From Candidatus Calescibacteriota bacterium (GTDB lineage: Bacteria > CAIJMQ01 > JAADFP01), in the NCBI GenBank assembly GCA_021162785.1, contig JAGGYA010000011.1, positions 1 to 43,270 on the forward strand: DNA of 43,270 bases, given 5' to 3'. Below are positions 27,462-36,581 of the stretch, piece by piece (the stretch's first letter is position 1; the number at the start of each line of letters is the position of its first letter). Below the pieces are notes generated by a model. That model was given only the letters and a program-made list of their open reading frames with translations, ran no database searches and was not told the DNA's origin. Position numbers and translations under genes: made by a program.

Positions 27462-29006
27462 GTGAAGTTTGAAAGAAAAAAATACTTCCTCTTCCTTCTC
27501 CTGCTTATTCTTTTCCATTTAAGCCTTAATCTCATAATTCTTAAGAAAGATAATGTTCCCTTTGCTTTTGATGAAGGGGGAATTTACCTCATTAGCAGAG
27601 AATATTACAAGAATTTGATAAAAAAGCCACCTGAGAATTTCTGGAAGATTTATCATATTTACTATTCCTTAACTTCTTTTTATCCACCCTTCTATATGCT
27701 TTCCCACCTCCTCCCCTTTATCCTTCTGGGTGAAGGGGAAGATCAGGCTGTTTTTACCAATTTTCTCTATCTTTCTCTCTTGATATGGATAATGTTCCTC
27801 TTTGGGAAAGAGTTGGGAGGTGAAAAAAAGGGATTTATTTCCGCCTGTATACTTTCACTTTTTCCCTCCATAGGAGGTTTCTCCCGAACAGAGTTCCCTG
27901 TAATCTCGTTAACCTTCTTTTTGATTCTTTCCCTATATCTCCTGTTGAAATCAGAGGGATTTAAAAAGATGAAGTTCTCTCTTCTTTTGGGACTGAGTGT
28001 GGGGTGTGGTATATTAACCAAACTCTATTTTCCCGTTTATATTCTCCTGCCACTAATTCTGGAAGCATTCAAAATTAGGAACAGGAAGTCCCTTTTAAAT
28101 TTTATGCTTTTCTTACTGGTTTGTGCCATCTTAGTGGGAAGTTGGCTAATACCCAATCTTTTTACCGGCCTTTTTTTCAAAGAGAAAGAAGAATTTCTTG
28201 GTGACCTGTATAAGAATCCTGTTAATTTAGAGGGCACTTCTATTTATCTACATTCTCTCTGGGGAGGGATGTCTCCACTTTTCTTTTTGCTCTTCTTTTT
28301 TTCTTTTCCTTTCTATTTAAGGAACTGGCAGAGGGAGAAAAAAGTAATCCTTACTGCACTTCTTTTCCCATTATTTTTCTTTATATTTTTAGGTTTTAAA
28401 CAGGGAAGATACATTTTACCCCTACTCCCTTTTATGGCTATCATTATTTCTTCTCCCTGGAAAAGGAAAAATGAAATTCTTTTGTGGATTTTCATTGCTC
28501 TTGGTTTCATTCAACTTTTGAAACCAGCGATTTTTTCACCCCATTTAGGTTTCACCCATCAAGATTCTGTGGAAAGGAGAAGATATGGATTGATTTTCCC
28601 GCATCAGGTAGAGTGGCCCATTGAAAAAATTAGAAATATTGTGCTTTCACTGGGAAAGGATGAAATTACCATAAAAGCCATGGGGATAAGTCCTTTTATT
28701 TCTGCCTTGGAGTATAAATTCCTTTTATGGAAAGAAATAGAGGAGGAAAAGGAATTTAAAAAAGTTCAATTTATACCCCTTCTCATCAGTCCTCATTTTT
28801 CTAAAAGAGAAAATATTGGTGATTCAGAATTTTTATTATGGGAAGAAGGGATAATACAGAAAGTTGGAGAAGATGAAAAAAGGGTAAAATACCTTTGGGA
28901 ACTCATGAGAGAATTTGAAGAAAAAAGAAGAAAATATTATTTGCTTGAAGTTTTGGATACCTCAGAGTGTAAATATTACCTCTATGTAAGGAAAGATGAA
29001 GGATAG
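27462..29006 (+). CDS. GT39/ArnT-like polytopic glycosyltransferase, GTG start
   Basis: Multi-TM; FAFDEGGIYLISREYYKN loop motif, YPPFYMLSHLLPFILLGE; GTG at 27462. Confidence 0.8.
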   Translation: MKFERKKYFLFLLLLILFHLSLNLIILKKDNVPFAFDEGGIYLISREYYKNLIKKPPENFWKIYHIYYSLTSFYPPFYMLSHLLPFILLGEGEDQAVFTNFLYLSLLIWIMFLFGKELGGEKKGFISACILSLFPSIGGFSRTEFPVISLTFFLILSLYLLLKSEGFKKMKFSLLLGLSVGCGILTKLYFPVYILLPLILEAFKIRNRKSLLNFMLFLLVCAILVGSWLIPNLFTGLFFKEKEEFLGDLYKNPVNLEGTSIYLHSLWGGMSPLFFLLFFFSFPFYLRNWQREKKVILTALLFPLFFFIFLGFKQGRYILPLLPFMAIIISSPWKRKNEILLWIFIALGFIQLLKPAIFSPHLGFTHQDSVERRRYGLIFPHQVEWPIEKIRNIVLSLGKDEITIKAMGISPFISALEYKFLLWKEIEEEKEFKKVQFIPLLISPHFSKRENIGDSEFLLWEEGIIQKVGEDEKRVKYLWELMREFEEKRRKYYLLEVLDTSECKYYLYVRKDEG

Positions 29007-29961
29007 GCCCTTTATAAGCATAATTATTCCGGTGGAAAAGGGAACCCAGCTTCCTCTTTCACTCTTTAGAAATCTCAAATATCCCTCTTCCCGGTTTGAG
29101 ATCATAGTAGTGGAAGGTGAGCATCCTTCTTTCCAGAGGAATAAAGCAGTGGAAAAAGCCCAAGGCGAAATTCTTTGTTTCCTGGATAAAGATTCCCGTC
29201 CTTCTTCAGATTATCTGGAAGAAGTGGCAAGGTCCTTCAACTCCGGAGACATACCAGGAGTGGTGGGAGGGCCAGCCATTCCAGTATCTTCCTCTTACTG
29301 GATGAGCATTCTCTTCTCACGAATTCTCACCTCTTTCTTTCCTCTCCTCTGGCTCCGGTCAAGGTATAAGAGAAGAGGGAAAATAAGGGCGAGTGATGAA
29401 AAAGAACTTATAGGCTGTAATCTCTGTGTGAGGAAAGATGTTTTCCAGAAAACTGGAGGGTTCAATGAATTGCTCTATCCCAATGAGGAAAACGAATTTC
29501 TGAACAGGATTAAAAGAAAGGGATATCGCATTCTCTACAATCCCAATCTTAAGGTTTATCGCAGGATAGAAGGAGGATTGAAGAAGTTTCTATGTAGATT
29601 TTACCGATATGGAAAGGGGAGAGGAAATGAGATTAGAGTAGAAGGGTTAAGACCCAATCTTCTTTATCTCCTCCCTCTCTTTTTACTTCTTTATGTATTT
29701 TCCCTTTTTTTCTTCCATCCCTGGTGGTATTTATTTCCTCTCTATCTTTATATTCTCTTAGGAGGGTTTTCTGCTTTATTTTACAGCTGGAAAGAGAGAA
29801 AAATTTATTTATTTCTCCTTCTCCCTCTTTCCTTCCTGGTTCATTTTATCTATGCTCTTGGAATGATTAAAGGACTTGTAGCCAATAGAAATTCTTCTCC
29901 CAAGACTTGGAAAGTGGAAATAAGGAAAATTAAGGGGTTTAGTGATGAGATTACTCTTTGA
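28996..29961 (+). CDS. GT2-family glycosyltransferase
   Basis: ISIIIPVEKGTQLPLSLFRNLKYPSSRFEIIVVEG, CFLDKDSRPSSDYLEE, C-terminal TM pair. Confidence 0.9.
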   Translation: MKDRPFISIIIPVEKGTQLPLSLFRNLKYPSSRFEIIVVEGEHPSFQRNKAVEKAQGEILCFLDKDSRPSSDYLEEVARSFNSGDIPGVVGGPAIPVSSSYWMSILFSRILTSFFPLLWLRSRYKRRGKIRASDEKELIGCNLCVRKDVFQKTGGFNELLYPNEENEFLNRIKRKGYRILYNPNLKVYRRIEGGLKKFLCRFYRYGKGRGNEIRVEGLRPNLLYLLPLFLLLYVFSLFFFHPWWYLFPLYLYILLGGFSALFYSWKERKIYLFLLLPLSFLVHFIYALGMIKGLVANRNSSPKTWKVEIRKIKGFSDEITL

Positions 29962-30946
29962 TTTTTACGGTGTGGTGTTAGAGATTAATTCCAGCGACAG
30001 AAAAATCATGGAAAATTTAAAAAGAGATTTTTCCTTTTTCCTTACCAAAGAAAGAATTTCCCCAGAGATAACCCTCTCTCTTCAATTTGGAGAGATTCCA
30101 CATTTAAAGCCAGCCTCTTACCCATTGAAAGCCAGCCTCTACAAGGAAAATGTTATTTGTTTTGATGATGGAGTAAAGAGATACATTGATTATGAAGGTA
30201 AAGCTCTGGCAGTATATGATTTTGCTCGAAAAAATGCGGTGATATATTCTTTGGAAAGGGAACTTTTGTATGAACTCGGGTATCTCTTCTCTCTTTCTCG
30301 AGTAGGGGAAGAATTAGACCGAAAGGGATTTCATCGAATTCATGCTCTTGGAATTTCCTACCAGGGGAAGGGATACTTAGTTCTCTTACCTCCTGGTGGT
30401 GGGAAAACCACACTTGCTTTACGACTTCTTGAAGAAGAAGGAATAAAGCTTCTTTCAGAAGATACTCCCTTGATTAGTTCCAATCTTAAACTCTTTCCTT
30501 TTCCTTTGAGGATTGGTGTAAGAGAGGGGGAGGTAGGGGAAAGAATTCCAGGAAAGTATCTCAGAAAATTTAAAAGGAGAGGAAGGGATACCAAAATTCT
30601 CATTGATATGGAGTTTTTCCAGGAAAGGGTTTCTCCACCTTGTCCATTGAAGGGACTCTTCATAGGAGAAAGAGTTTTTCAATCCTATGTAGCCATAAAT
30701 AAAATATCAAAAATATCCCTGCTTTTTCCCATACTGGTGCATTTTGTGGTGGGTTGGGGATTACCCCAGTTAATTGAACTAACCCTGAGAAAGGGGAAAA
30801 GGACGGTGGTAAATTTTGAGGTTTTAAACCGAAGACTTCTTGTAGCCTGGAGAATTATTAACCATGTGGAAAGTTTTCAATTCCTTATGGGGAGAGATAT
30901 TGAGAAAAATATCAACTGTTTTTTGAGTTTCTTAAAAGGTCTTTAA
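29942..30946 (+). CDS. HPr kinase-related (HprK-like) P-loop protein
   Basis: GYLVLLPPGGGKTTLALRLLEEEGIKLLSEDTPLI: Walker A followed by the LL-S-[ED]-[DT] strand typical of HprK-like kinases. Confidence 0.75.
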   Translation: MMRLLFDFYGVVLEINSSDRKIMENLKRDFSFFLTKERISPEITLSLQFGEIPHLKPASYPLKASLYKENVICFDDGVKRYIDYEGKALAVYDFARKNAVIYSLERELLYELGYLFSLSRVGEELDRKGFHRIHALGISYQGKGYLVLLPPGGGKTTLALRLLEEEGIKLLSEDTPLISSNLKLFPFPLRIGVREGEVGERIPGKYLRKFKRRGRDTKILIDMEFFQERVSPPCPLKGLFIGERVFQSYVAINKISKISLLFPILVHFVVGWGLPQLIELTLRKGKRTVVNFEVLNRRLLVAWRIINHVESFQFLMGRDIEKNINCFLSFLKGL

Positions 30947-32120
30947 GTGTCTTTTTCATTAAAGGATAGCCTTTTAAGATAAGGTCTTTCCCCCTTAAAG
31001 AGGAGAGGAAATCAAAGTCGGAAAAGTTTCCACGATACTCTTGGATTAATTCAGTTAAATCGGGAGCTACAAAATCTTTTTCCAGATAAAGTCTTAACTG
31101 GAAGTAAAAGAAAAGAGAGACTGGAAGACACTTGAAAATATGATAACGAAGCTCCTTCATTACTGCTAAAGTCCTTAGATACTCCCTGAGGAAGGGAGAA
31201 GAAGAAATTGCAGTAATTCCAGGGTTATACTTCCTTAAGGATTCAATTTCCCAGGGTGAGAGAAACCTTAAATAGGGTAGAAATAAAGGTAAAGGTGCCA
31301 GAATTATGTCTCTTTCCATTTGGAAGAAGTCTTTTTCAGAAGAAATGAGAAGGTAATTACGGGGAAGGTAATGAAAAGGTTTAAAGGATTTGATGATTAG
31401 CGGAATTTCCATGAGAAAGGGCTTACAGGAAAGATTTTCCCTGTTTTCAAAAACCCTTTGAATTATCTTCCTGTAGAGCCAGCCAGCCAGCCTTTTCTTT
31501 TTCCTTCCCTCAACGAAAAGAAAACTTCTTTTCCGGAGAGAGTATAATTCCCTAAGTTCCCTCTCTTTTTCCTTCCTCACCAAATCTTCTAATAATTTAT
31601 TTCGGGAAGGGAAAGGATCAGCTGATTCACCTTTAAGATACTCAAAAAGAGCATATGTTTCTAAGTAAGCATTGAGAAGGGTGTGGAGATTACCTCTCCA
31701 GTATGCAGAGGGCAAAGTTTCAAAAATCCACCAGGCTATCCGCGTAAGAATATCTCGCTTTTCCACTCTCTCAATTTTAAAAATTGGCTTACTTCCTTTA
31801 ATTTCCTTCCAGTATTTTGCTAAATATCCTCGGTGAGTATTTTTTAAATGGAAAGAATAGAATTCTTCTTCATCAAAGATTTCCCATTCTCCCATTACTG
31901 GAAAGATTTGCTTGAGGATTTTATATTTGAGATAAAGTATATAAAGAAGTCTTGCTTCTTCTTTTTCGTTTTTAAATTTTTCTATGAGTATGGTGAGATC
32001 AATATCGCTCCTTCCCAGCACCCCATCCCCTCGAGAAAGTGAACCCCGTAGATAAATCCCTTTAACTCCATTGATGTTACCAAGAAGTTTATAGGTCAAT
32101 CCAATTATGGGTGAATACAT
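30912..32120 (-). CDS. Nucleotidyltransferase-domain protein (pol-beta superfamily)
   Basis: LRGSLSRGDGVLGRSDIDLTIL = GSx(n)DxD motif. Start taken at internal ATG (32120, MYSPIIGL) rather than tracked 32180. Confidence 0.78.
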   Translation of the reverse strand: MYSPIIGLTYKLLGNINGVKGIYLRGSLSRGDGVLGRSDIDLTILIEKFKNEKEEARLLYILYLKYKILKQIFPVMGEWEIFDEEEFYSFHLKNTHRGYLAKYWKEIKGSKPIFKIERVEKRDILTRIAWWIFETLPSAYWRGNLHTLLNAYLETYALFEYLKGESADPFPSRNKLLEDLVRKEKERELRELYSLRKRSFLFVEGRKKKRLAGWLYRKIIQRVFENRENLSCKPFLMEIPLIIKSFKPFHYLPRNYLLISSEKDFFQMERDIILAPLPLFLPYLRFLSPWEIESLRKYNPGITAISSSPFLREYLRTLAVMKELRYHIFKCLPVSLFFYFQLRLYLEKDFVAPDLTELIQEYRGNFSDFDFLSSLRGKDLILKGYPLMKKTLKDLLRNSKNS

Positions 32121-33271
32121 TTCCAGAGATAATAAAAAGAAAGGATCAAAGAAAATAAAAGAGAGGAAGCATCCTGCCATCCAGTGCTTTTTCCTTTGGG
32201 AAGGAAGTTTTCTTCAGGGATAAACCGGGAGAAAAAATAATTTAACTTTCTGTATTTAAAGCAAGCAGAGAGAAATCCTATTTCCTGAGAGAAAAATAAA
32301 ATCTGAGAGAGGAAAAATTCCAGAGGATCACCTGTAGCAGGTTGGGAAAGGGTATAAAAGGGAGATTTTCTGATATAGGGGAAAGAAAACAGGTATTTAA
32401 AGAGAAAATAGAAGAGAAGGAAAATGAAGGGTGCCAGCATACTTAGGGGATGGGAGGGGAGGAGAAAGATAGCCCCTATAGTATGAAGGAAGAATAAAGA
32501 GATGGCTAAAGTGGGAAAGGGAGAGATCTTTCTCTTCTCAGGAAATTTGAGTAAGAGGAGGCAATGAGAGAATCCTTCCCAGAAACATTTTTTAATTGAT
32601 TTCCTCAATGTTAAATACTCTGCACGGTGATGAAAAACAGTAGCTTCTGATACAAATCTGATACGATATCCATTTTTCTGCATACGTAAACACAGCTCTA
32701 TGTCCTCATCTGCTGGATGAGTAAATTCTTCACAGAATCCACCAAGTTTCTTCAAAATCTCCTTTTTCACAGCAAAATTTCTGGTAGGAGCCCAGCTTAT
32801 CCATTTCCCAGTTCTTAGAGAATTTTTTATTAAATTGTCAAATCCTCTCTTTTCTAAGACCCTTGATATATATCCTTTTTCCCCGCAGAAAATACTTATT
32901 CCAGCTACTGCATCTACCCCATTTTCCTCAAACCCTTTTATCAGCGATTTGATCCAGAAGCGGGAAGCCTCACAATCTGCGTCTGTAAAGGCAATTATTT
33001 CCCCCTTACTTTCCTTTATCCCTCTATTCCTTGCTGCAGCAGGCCCCCTTTTATTTTCTTTAAGTATTTTCACTCCTTTCTCTCTGTATTTTTTTAAGAT
33101 TCTGGGGGTATTATCCTGAGAATTGTTATCCACCACAATTATTTCCAGTTTCTCAGGAGGATAATCCTGATTTAAAAGAGAATCCATACATCTGGTGATG
33201 AACCTCTCCTGGTTATAAACTGGCACAATCACGCTTACGGATGGCCACTTCTCTTTTCCCATCTTTCCCAA
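32105..33271 (-). CDS. GT2-family glycosyltransferase
   Basis: PSVSVIVPVYNQERFITRCMDSLLNQDYPPEKLEIIVVDNNSQDNT, FTDADCEA, C-terminal TM segments. Start could be 33262. Confidence 0.93.
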   Translation of the reverse strand: MGKMGKEKWPSVSVIVPVYNQERFITRCMDSLLNQDYPPEKLEIIVVDNNSQDNTPRILKKYREKGVKILKENKRGPAAARNRGIKESKGEIIAFTDADCEASRFWIKSLIKGFEENGVDAVAGISIFCGEKGYISRVLEKRGFDNLIKNSLRTGKWISWAPTRNFAVKKEILKKLGGFCEEFTHPADEDIELCLRMQKNGYRIRFVSEATVFHHRAEYLTLRKSIKKCFWEGFSHCLLLLKFPEKRKISPFPTLAISLFFLHTIGAIFLLPSHPLSMLAPFIFLLFYFLFKYLFSFPYIRKSPFYTLSQPATGDPLEFFLSQILFFSQEIGFLSACFKYRKLNYFFSRFIPEENFLPKGKSTGWQDASSLLFSLILSFYYLWKCIHP

Positions 33272-34488
33272 TGATAGAAAAGTAAAGTGAAGAGTGCAAG
33301 GTCAATGGCAAGTGTTGAAGTAACCACACCTAAGGATGCTAAGGGTGGAATAAGCAGGTAATTGAGGAATAGTTTCAATCCCAGAAGAAAGAGAAGTAAA
33401 ACTGCACATTTTGTTTCATTTCCCGTTCCTTTAAGAAAGGAGAGAAGAACTGAATTGAAAAACACAAAAGGTAAAGTGGAGAAGAGGAGTTTTAAAATTT
33501 TTGCCACATCTAAAAATTCTCTTCCATAAATAAAAGAAACGAGCTGGTCCCCAAAGAAAATTACACTTAAAGAAAGGAAAAGGGAGAAAGGGAGAAGACT
33601 CTTCGTGATATTCTTAAAGGTTTTATTAAGAAGGGGTTTTTCTTTATAAGAAGCGGAGATGAAAGGAAAGAGAACAATCATAATGGATTGGGGTAAGAGT
33701 AGAGAAGCTTCGCGGATTTTAAATCCTGCACCGTAAATTCCGGTTTCTTTGAATCCGTGAAAAAGAGTGAGCATTACCGAATCAATACGATAGTAAATAA
33801 GGGGTATATAGGCTATTATGGCGAAAGGTAGAGAATTTCTGAAGAGATTGATAAAAACCTGTCTGGGAGGCTTTCTAAACTTTATAGGAACAATTTTTCT
33901 TCCCAGCCACCATCCTGTTCCCAGGAGAATCAGGGCTACAGATAAATGCGATAAAAAAACATGGAATAATCTTCCCCCTGATTTCAAAACCATATACACA
34001 GAAAGAATTAAGCATACCCTGCTTAGAACTCCACAAAAGATGTTATATTTAATTCTCTGAAAAGCTATAAAAATTGCTCCAAAAGTGAAATAAAGACTTT
34101 CAAGGGAGAGAAAAAGAGAAGAAAGCAAAAGGAGAGGGAGGATATCCGGATGGAATAAGAGGGAGATAATCCCTATCCCCGCATAAAGTATGAGAATTAG
34201 CATTAGACGGAAACCCAGTACAGTGGAGACTATTTCTTCCATATCTGCTTGGTTTCGGGCAATTTCTCTTGTGAGAAGTGTATTTATACCCAGTTCAGAG
34301 AAAGGAAGGAATATTCCGGGAAGAGATATAAGAAAAAAATACTTTCCCAGCTCTATTTTTCCCAAAAACTTTGCCATCCATATGATCAGAAGATAAAAAG
34401 ATAATTTGTAAAAAATATTGGCACCCACATAACCCAAAATATCCTTCCCACCAGCAATTCCCTTTGGCTGATTGGGGAGGAAAGACAT
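33235..34488 (-). CDS. Polysaccharide flippase (Wzx/MVF-like)
   Basis: 12-14 TM pattern, FGINTLLTREIAR-like segment (LGINTLLTREIAR), LLPFSLFLSLSVIFFGDQLVSFIYG. Start taken at internal ATG 34488. Confidence 0.88.
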   Translation of the reverse strand: MSFLPNQPKGIAGGKDILGYVGANIFYKLSFYLLIIWMAKFLGKIELGKYFFLISLPGIFLPFSELGINTLLTREIARNQADMEEIVSTVLGFRLMLILILYAGIGIISLLFHPDILPLLLLSSLFLSLESLYFTFGAIFIAFQRIKYNIFCGVLSRVCLILSVYMVLKSGGRLFHVFLSHLSVALILLGTGWWLGRKIVPIKFRKPPRQVFINLFRNSLPFAIIAYIPLIYYRIDSVMLTLFHGFKETGIYGAGFKIREASLLLPQSIMIVLFPFISASYKEKPLLNKTFKNITKSLLPFSLFLSLSVIFFGDQLVSFIYGREFLDVAKILKLLFSTLPFVFFNSVLLSFLKGTGNETKCAVLLLFLLGLKLFLNYLLIPPLASLGVVTSTLAIDLALFTLLFYHWERWEKRSGHP

Positions 34489-34492
34489 ACGG

Positions 34493-35092
34493 TTAAAAGA
34501 GCAAAAATTGTTCAGGACGAGATACTTCTTTCTCAACCTTCTCCAGGATTTGCGGAATCCTCAAGAAATCTTCCTTCAACGGCTTTAAGAGAGGGGCACG
34601 ATGCAGAGCAGCTGCTGGATGGAAGAGTGGGTATATGTATGTCTCTTCCTTTTTAAGGAGCTTACCATGATATTTAGTTATGGATACTTTCTTCCCTACA
34701 AAAAGGTGAAAAGCAAATCTTCCCAGTGTACAGATAATTCTCGGTTTTATAACTTCTATTTGTTTTAATAGATAGGGTTTACATGCTTCAATCTCATGAG
34801 GAAGGGGATCTCGGTTTCCCGGAGGTCTACATTTGATAACATTCCCTATATATATATCTTCTCGGGTTAAACCTATTTCCTCAAGCAGTTTGTCAAGTAG
34901 TTTCCCAGCTTGACCCACAAAGGGAAGTCCCTTAAGATCCTCATAATACCCAGGAGCTTCCCCCACAAACATGATCTTTGCATAGGGATTTCCCATTCCA
35001 AAAACTGGATTAGTCCTTGAACGGTAAAGATCACACTTGCAACACTTTTTTACTTCCTCTTCCAGTTCTTTCAGGATTTTTTCCCGATTCAT
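34493..35092 (-). CDS. Type-4 uracil-DNA glycosylase
   Basis: CCKCDLYRSRTNPVFGMGNPYAKIMFVGEAPGYYEDLKGLPFVGQAGKLLDKLL, NVIKCRPPGNRDP. Confidence 0.95.
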   Translation of the reverse strand: MNREKILKELEEEVKKCCKCDLYRSRTNPVFGMGNPYAKIMFVGEAPGYYEDLKGLPFVGQAGKLLDKLLEEIGLTREDIYIGNVIKCRPPGNRDPLPHEIEACKPYLLKQIEVIKPRIICTLGRFAFHLFVGKKVSITKYHGKLLKKEETYIYPLFHPAAALHRAPLLKPLKEDFLRIPQILEKVEKEVSRPEQFLLF

Positions 35093-36384
35093 TCAAGCCC
35101 TATTCTGGAGAAAATATCATCAATTCTCTCAAGGAGAGAATCCAAATTGAAGATTCTTTTTAATTTCTCCCTTGGAATGAGTTTTTTTATCTCGGAATTT
35201 TCAAAAACTTTCTCTCTGAAACTCACACCAGTATTAAGAGATTCCATGGCCAGTCCTTGAACTAATTCATATGCTTTTTTCCTGTCCATGCCCTCTTCTA
35301 CAAGGGTGAGCATCAACTTCTGAGAGTAAAATATTTCACCTGAAGCCTTGAGATTTTCCATCATTTTCTCTTTATTCACTTTGAGATTTTCCATTATCCA
35401 GGAAAACTTGGTAAGCAGATAATCAAGAAGTATAAAGGAGTCAGGGATTATTATACGTTCAACAGAAGAATGGGATATATCCCGTTCATGCCATAAAGGT
35501 ATGTTTTCTAAGGATGCCAGTGCGTATCCCCTAAGGAGTCTGGCTAAACCACAGATCCTTTCACAGAGGATAGGATTTCTTTTATGAGGCATGGCTGAGG
35601 AGCCCTTCTGTCCAGGTGTAAAAGGTTCTTCTAATTCACCTACTTCTGTGCGTTGTAGATGCCTTATCTCAAGCGAAAATTCTTCTAAGGATGTAGCTAT
35701 GAGAGAAAAAGTAAGAAGGAGCTCAGCAAATCTATCCCTTGGAAGTATCTGCGAAGAGACTGGTTCCCTTTTAAGTCCCAAACGGCTGAGAATAAATTCT
35801 TCCGCTTCTGGTTCAAGGTGAGTATATGTTCCCACTGCACCAGAGATTTTTCCATACCTTGCATTTTCCAGGGCTTTCCTGAGTCTTTCCCTGTTTCTCT
35901 TGGTTTCCTCCCACCAGCGGGCAAATTTTACACCTAAGGTTATAGGTTCTGCATGCATGCCATGGGTCCTTCCCATCATAGGAGTGTATTTAAACTCAAC
36001 TGCTTTCTTCCTGAGGACATTCTCCAATTTTTCCATATCCTTTAATAGAATTTCTCCCGCCTCTTTAATCTGACAGCAAAGCCCTGTGTCCATGAGATCA
36101 GAGGAGGTGAGTCCAAAATGAAGATACCGCCCATCTTCTCCAACTTGCTCAAGGATACTCTCCACAAAGGCTATAACTTCATGACGATTAATTTTCTCCA
36201 GTTCTCTTATTCTTTCCAGATTGATCTTTGCCTTTTTCCTCAGATTTTGAGGAGTCTCAGGAGGGATTATATTTTTATTTGCTAAATATTCCAGTAAGAG
36301 AATCTCTATTTCCAGCCACCATCGAAAACGATTCTCCTCACTCCAGATTTGAGCCATTTCCTCTCTTGTGTATCGGGGAATCAT
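35089..36384 (-). CDS. purB: Adenylosuccinate lyase
   Basis: MIPRYTREEMAQIWSEENRF start (36384), GRTHGMHAEPITLG, GSSAMPHKRNPI signature. Confidence 0.95.
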   Translation of the reverse strand: MIPRYTREEMAQIWSEENRFRWWLEIEILLLEYLANKNIIPPETPQNLRKKAKINLERIRELEKINRHEVIAFVESILEQVGEDGRYLHFGLTSSDLMDTGLCCQIKEAGEILLKDMEKLENVLRKKAVEFKYTPMMGRTHGMHAEPITLGVKFARWWEETKRNRERLRKALENARYGKISGAVGTYTHLEPEAEEFILSRLGLKREPVSSQILPRDRFAELLLTFSLIATSLEEFSLEIRHLQRTEVGELEEPFTPGQKGSSAMPHKRNPILCERICGLARLLRGYALASLENIPLWHERDISHSSVERIIIPDSFILLDYLLTKFSWIMENLKVNKEKMMENLKASGEIFYSQKLMLTLVEEGMDRKKAYELVQGLAMESLNTGVSFREKVFENSEIKKLIPREKLKRIFNLDSLLERIDDIFSRIGLE

Positions 36385-36473
36385 ATTTTCAGGACAGCAG
36401 ATAGATAATCTCTTTTTCCTCAAGTTTAGGTGGTGCAGATGGGCATATAAAAATCCTTTTCATTTCATCACTC

Positions 36474-36479
36474 TATAAT
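36474..36479 (+). promoter_or_regulatory. Putative -10 box for tRNA-Thr/cinA transcript
   Basis: TATAAT; -35 not clear. Confidence 0.4.
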
Positions 36480-36506
36480 ACCATAATTATGATAAAATTT
36501 GATAAG

Positions 36507-36578
36507 GCCGGCGTAGCTCAATGGCAGAGCACCTCACTCGTAATGAGGGGGTTGAGAGTTCGAATCTCTCCGCCGGCT
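36507..36578 (+). tRNA. tRNA-Thr (anticodon CGU)
   Basis: GCCGGCG/CGCCGGC acceptor, D-arm GCTC..GAGC, CCTCA-CTCGTAA-TGAGG anticodon arm, GAGAG-TTCGAAT-CTCTC T-arm; discriminator T, CCA not encoded. Confidence 0.95.
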
Positions 36579-36581
36579 CAA

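Noticed and set aside
27458-27466. ATG-AAG-TGA two-codon ORF overlapping the GTG start of the second GT39-like gene
   Set aside because: Could be a start-stop regulatory element, but such triplets arise readily by chance; no supporting evidence.
36489-36581. Tracked N-terminal extension MIKFDKAGVAQWQSTSLVMRGLRVRISPPAQ of the cinA ORF
   Set aside because: It is a read-through of the tRNA-Thr gene (a classic artefact peptide); CinA homology begins at ATG 36582.
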